From Treponema sp. (GTDB lineage: Bacteria > Spirochaetota > Spirochaetia > Treponematales > Breznakiellaceae), in contig JAISSG010000155.1 of assembly GCA_031273185.1 (NCBI GenBank), forward strand, positions 1-9,218: DNA of 9,218 bases, written 5' to 3'. The notes under the pieces are model-generated. The model saw nothing but the letters and a program-made list of their open reading frames with translations, did not search any database and was not told the origin of the DNA. Both the position numbers and the translations under genes were made by a program. The first letter of the stretch is position 1, and every line of letters starts with the position of its first letter. Positions 7,404 through 9,218 of the stretch are shown here, one piece after another.

Positions 7404-8279
7404 TTATCCAAAAGTATGATCCGCGATAAGGTCGTGGATCAGCTCGGTAATGCCCGCCTCGCCGGGATCGATATACCTGATATCCGCGGCGGTCAGCACC
7501 ACGGAATTGATGTGCTTCACCTTGGTCGGCGAACCGGAAAGCCCGCACTGTACCGGGTCGGCGTTGATTGCGGGAATGTCCCACAAAGAGATGGGACTGG
7601 GGACTGGGGATTGGGGACTGGGGGTCGGGGATCGGGGGTCGGGGGTCGGGGACTGGGGGCTGGGGGTTGCTCGCTTGTAGGTCATGGTCTTGATGGCGGA
7701 GGCGGGACGGGGCGACTCGCCTTCCTCGGTGAAGGTGACGAGGATCGGGAATTTCGCCTTTACCTTTTCCCAGCCGCCTTCGATGGAGCGGACGGCGGTG
7801 ATCTCTTTTTTTGCCGGATCGAGGCTTTCGATTTTTGAGACGCAGGTGATCTGGTTGATGCCCAGTTTTTCGGCGGTCTGCGGGCCTACCTGTGCGGTGT
7901 CGCCGTCGATTGCCTGCCGCCCGCAGAGCACAAGGTCGTAGTCGCCGATTTTATTGATGGCACACTTCAGTGCGTATGACGTGGCGAGGGTGTCCGCCCC
8001 GGCAAAGCCACGGTCAGAGACCAGCGCGGTAAAGTCCGCGCCCCGGTACAGGCACTCTTTGAGCACGGCGGCGGCGGACGGCGGCCCCATCGTTACCACG
8101 CTGACCCGTGTCCCCGGATGCCTGTCCTTGATTTGCAGCGCCGCTTCCAGGGCGTACAGGTCGTCGGGGTTGAAAACCGCTGGCAGTGCGGCGCGGTTCA
8201 CCGTGCCCTCCGGCGTCATCGCCTCCCCGGTAATGTTCTTGGTGTCTGGCACCTGTTTTACCAAAACGATCACGTTCAC
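7404..8279 (-). CDS. etfB: Electron transfer flavoprotein beta subunit with a repeat-encoded insert
   Basis: First gene of the etfB-etfA-acd operon; EtfB binds the second nucleotide (AMP in classical ETF, FAD in bifurcating ETF) and docks on the partner dehydrogenase. The 291-residue protein starts at a GTG (8277-8279) with GAGGG eight bases upstream. Family motifs are clear: VKQVPDT (7-13), GPPSAAAVLKECLYRGAD (65-82), GADTLATS (94-101) and CGRQAIDGDTAQVGP (119-133). The last two resemble bifurcating ETFs such as that of Acidaminococcus, where they contact the beta FAD; the human protein has KQAIDDDCNQTG instead. Residues 205-231 form an extra Pro/Ser/Thr-rich segment with a seven-residue period (SPQSPTP, DPRSPTP, SPQSPVP). 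It is encoded by the heptamer array at 7593-7668 and lies between the KTMTYKRA and LWDIPA segments, where the dehydrogenase recognition loop lies. The ending (CGLSGSPTKV) is normal, so the frame is intact. Confidence 0.95.
   Translation of the reverse strand: MNVIVLVKQVPDTKNITGEAMTPEGTVNRAALPAVFNPDDLYALEAALQIKDRHPGTRVSVVTMGPPSAAAVLKECLYRGADFTALVSDRGFAGADTLATSYALKCAINKIGDYDLVLCGRQAIDGDTAQVGPQTAEKLGINQITCVSKIESLDPAKKEITAVRSIEGGWEKVKAKFPILVTFTEEGESPRPASAIKTMTYKRATPSPQSPTPDPRSPTPSPQSPVPSPISLWDIPAINADPVQCGLSGSPTKVKHINSVVLTAADIRYIDPGEAGITELIHDLIADHTFG
7593..7668. repeat. Heptanucleotide array (GGGGACT-like x10.9) inside etfB
   Basis: On the plus strand, after a six-base partial unit GGGACT at 7593-7598, ten complete seven-base units follow: GGGGACT, GGGGATT, GGGGACT, GGGGGTC, GGGGATC, GGGGGTC, GGGGGTC, GGGGACT, GGGGGCT and GGGGGTT (to 7668). 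Each unit opens with at least four G, so the strand can form G-quadruplexes; it is the template strand of etfB. Because 7 is not a multiple of 3, three units are needed to return to frame, giving a seven-residue protein period. Similar CCCCAGT-type heptamer repeats are known as STRR sequences in filamentous cyanobacteria, usually between genes. Confidence 0.95.
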
Positions 8280-8302
8280 TGTGGATTCCCTCGCTGGGGT
8301 TT

Positions 8303-8330
8303 ATTATGACAACTTTCAATGATTTGTCAA
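8303..8330 (-). promoter_or_regulatory. Sigma-70 type promoter for etfB-etfA-acd
   Basis: On the minus strand a perfect TTGACA (8325-8330) is followed after 16 bases by CATAAT (8303-8308), or after 17 bases by ATAATA. Transcription would begin near 8296, giving a leader of about 17 bases that contains the GAGGG ribosome site (8288-8292) of etfB. No operator palindrome was noticed over it. Confidence 0.75.
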
Positions 8331-8525
8331 CGTGTCGGTTAGGCAGACGAGGACAGACTGCGTTTTCTTGTTTCAGAGAAAAAGAAAATTAAGGGTGTTG
8401 CTGGAGCAAACGCCATTACCCTATCGGTGGACACCATGTGTTAACGAGGGGGAAAGCGGTTTCACGTACTTGTCCAAATTTTACCCGGAAAATACTGACT
8501 GCCGCCGTATGTTTATTCGTGGCGA
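8331..8525. other. Gene-less stretch upstream of etfB
   Basis: No gene, RNA gene or clear structure is seen here. A short plus-strand open frame (8332-8637) crosses it but has no ribosome site, no recognisable family and runs through the palindromes that follow. The stretch is less GC-rich than the etf genes. Confidence 0.5.
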
Positions 8526-8573
8526 GGGTTTAATACCCCGCCCCTCTGGGGCGGTTATAAAGGTATTAAACCC
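8526..8573. repeat. REP-like nested palindrome 1
   Basis: Outer arms GGGTTTAATACC (8526-8537) and GGTATTAAACCC (8562-8573) pair perfectly over 12 bp. Inside them CCGCCCC (8538-8544) and GGGGCGG (8548-8554) form a second 7-bp stem with a TCT loop, leaving a seven-base bulge on one side. The right arm can alternatively pair with AATACCTTT at 8580-8588, so two folds compete. This is the look of a repetitive extragenic palindrome and not of a gene. Confidence 0.8.
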
Positions 8574-8594
8574 GAGACCAATACCTTTTAAGAA

Positions 8595-8629
8595 CAACAT
8601 ACCCCGCTGCTCTGCGGCGGGGTATGTTG
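8595..8629. repeat. REP-like palindrome 2
   Basis: CAACATACCCCGC (8595-8607) and GCGGGGTATGTTG (8617-8629) pair perfectly over 13 bp around a nine-base GC-rich loop. Its core (from ATACCCCGC at 8599) matches the core of palindrome 1 (from 8533) at 19 of 22 positions in direct orientation, 66 bases apart. The two therefore look like copies of one element. There is no T-tract typical of a terminator on either side. Confidence 0.8.
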
Positions 8630-8747
8630 ATTGGTAATTATATTGCCTTCCAAAAAAGCCAATGACGCAGAAGAGCAAATAGGCATTTACCCGCGATGCT
8701 ACTACGTTTCGGTGCTTTCATGCAAACGTTCCCGGTTGTAAACGACG

Positions 8748-8797
8748 GTTTGCCAGCCCGAATAAGGGCTTGCGGAGCAAGACCAGGGCTGGCAAAC
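8748..8797. repeat. Two-tier hairpin, possible repeat element or structured RNA
   Basis: GTTTGCCAGCCC (8748-8759) and GGGCTGGCAAAC (8786-8797) pair perfectly over 12 bp. Within the loop CTTGC (8769-8773) and GCAAG (8777-8781) make a second stem with a GGA loop. The GTTTGC of the left arm can also pair with GCAAAC at 8722-8727. A GC-rich tail follows (about 8798-8837). No coding sequence covers it. Confidence 0.7.
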
Positions 8798-8840
8798 TGT
8801 GGCGGAGTGAGGCGTGGGAGCGAGCGTAGCGACCGACCTA

Positions 8841-9020
8841 GTAGCCTGTAACATCTAATGTTTTACAAATATACAACTTGAAGATCGTCTGTAAATAACA
8901 TATTGTTCACGGATTATATTGGCTAAACAGGGTTGCTCATACCTAAAAATCCGATTAATTCGTAGATTTCTGTTTCTTTTTTAAATAACAACTTATAAAG
9001 TTTTAGATGTTACAGGCTAC
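8841..9020. mobile_element. 180-bp MITE flanked by TA (CTAG) with perfect 18-bp inverted ends
   Basis: GTAGCCTGTAACATCTAA at 8841-8858 is perfectly inverted at 9003-9020. Both ends are flanked by TA (8839-8840 and 9021-9022) within CTAG, the target type of the IS630/Tc1-mariner group. The inside is AT-rich, in contrast to the GC-rich DNA on the left, and holds no open frame of note. Its ends match the neighbouring IS630-type end at 12 of 18 positions. A four-base CTAG duplication, as made by IS5-type elements, would be an equally simple reading of the flanks; the match to the IS630 end favours TA. Confidence 0.82.
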
Positions 9021-9022
9021 TA

Positions 9023-9218
9023 GTGTTCTGTAAAATACAATCAACAAAAAGATTTAGCCTTTTCTATTTTTGCAAGAATCTCCTCAGGTTTCTTCGCCTA
9101 GGTAAATGAGCGTCCACACTTGTTCCAGTTTTTTATGTACTCTTTTATCGCTCTTGTTAATTCTTCAACTGATTCATAACTCCCCCTGCGTATCTGCTTG
9201 TTCGTTATCTCCGCAAAC
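9023..9218 (-). mobile_element. IS630-family insertion sequence, one end (continues beyond the window)
   Basis: The end reads GTGTTCTGTAAAATACAA (9023-9040) immediately after the TA at 9021-9022, and the transposase stop codon (9041-9043) directly abuts it. A transposase stop this close to the element end is normal for IS630 members. The other end lies beyond the right edge. The TA is shared with the MITE, so the two elements sit back to back. Confidence 0.65.
9041..9217 (-). pseudogene. IS630-family transposase, C-terminal part with an in-frame amber codon
   Basis: The minus-strand frame ending at TGA (9041-9043) encodes FAEITNKQIRRGSYESVEEL, then TRAIKEYIKNWNKCGRSFT, a TAG codon (9098-9100), then AKKPEEILAKIEKAKSFC. 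This matches the C-terminal tail of IS630-type DDE transposases, where RRGxFxSVxEL is followed by a WN and then a PFxWxKxxxEIL block. The TAG stands where the family has tryptophan (TGG to TAG is a single change). The catalytic acidic residues would lie upstream, outside the window. The lost tail is about 19 residues, so some activity could remain, but I call it a pseudogene. Confidence 0.8.

Noticed and set aside
7393..7411. TTG start for etfA at 7411
   Set aside because: The ATG at 7393 has a ribosome site and a normal family N terminus; the six added codons overlap the etfB end.
7593..7668. CRISPR array or coding frameshift in etfB
   Set aside because: Units are seven bases without spacers, and the reading frame resumes with the normal EtfB C terminus, so the insert is in frame.
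8595..8629. Rho-independent terminator
   Set aside because: The stem is strong but neither side has a T-tract, and no gene ends nearby.
8332..8637. Plus-strand open frame of 101 codons upstream of etfB
   Set aside because: No ribosome site or family resemblance, and its second half is just the two palindromes read through.
8481..8678. Minus-strand open frame of 65 codons
   Set aside because: It is the palindromes read on the other strand; no start context.

Overview
The window is a GC-rich bacterial chromosome segment that looks ordinary for about 8.3 kb and turns into mobile and palindromic DNA in the last 0.9 kb. Every recognised gene except nudC is on the minus strand. The mix suggests an anaerobic, fermentative Gram-negative bacterium: MreB, membrane HflK/HflC, a LEA-type lipoprotein, and an EtfB/EtfA pair of the clostridial type beside a long acyl-CoA dehydrogenase. 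The style of these proteins makes a treponeme-like spirochaete my best guess, but this rests on recollection of the families and not on a search.

Layout, left to right: the 5' end of mreB (1-174, minus); a membrane-anchored TPR protein just upstream of it, probably in the same operon (202-1140); divergently, nudC, an NADH pyrophosphatase (1200-2006, plus); converging on it, the hflK-hflC pair (4001-2038, minus) with start and stop overlapping; a LEA/WHy-domain lipoprotein (4592-4086); and an operon etfB-etfA-acd (8279-4652, minus) with a near-consensus promoter at 8303-8330. EtfBA and the dehydrogenase form one functional unit: the flavoprotein carries electrons to or from the acyl-CoA/enoyl-CoA couple. 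The EtfB and EtfA sequences resemble those of electron-bifurcating complexes.

The most striking thing is a set of four short tandem arrays that all have a seven-base period but unrelated sequences: TTTTCTC x4 between nudC and hflC, degenerate ATTAACA x6 in front of hflK, ACTCCCC x3 across the acd stop codon, and GGGGACT-like x10.9 inside etfB. The last is translated in frame as a proline/serine-rich 27-residue insert exactly where EtfB normally has the loop that docks on its dehydrogenase partner. The period is not a multiple of three, so gain or loss of one unit would break etfB.

From 8331 to the end there is no intact gene. This stretch holds two related REP-like palindromes (8526-8629), a nested hairpin (8748-8797), a 180-bp MITE with perfect 18-bp inverted ends (8841-9020), and, sharing the MITE's TA flank, the end of an IS630-family insertion sequence whose transposase has an amber codon in place of a tryptophan. 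The MITE and IS ends are related (12 of 18 positions), so the MITE is probably a non-autonomous relative. No tRNA, rRNA, CRISPR array or convincing rho-independent terminator was seen.
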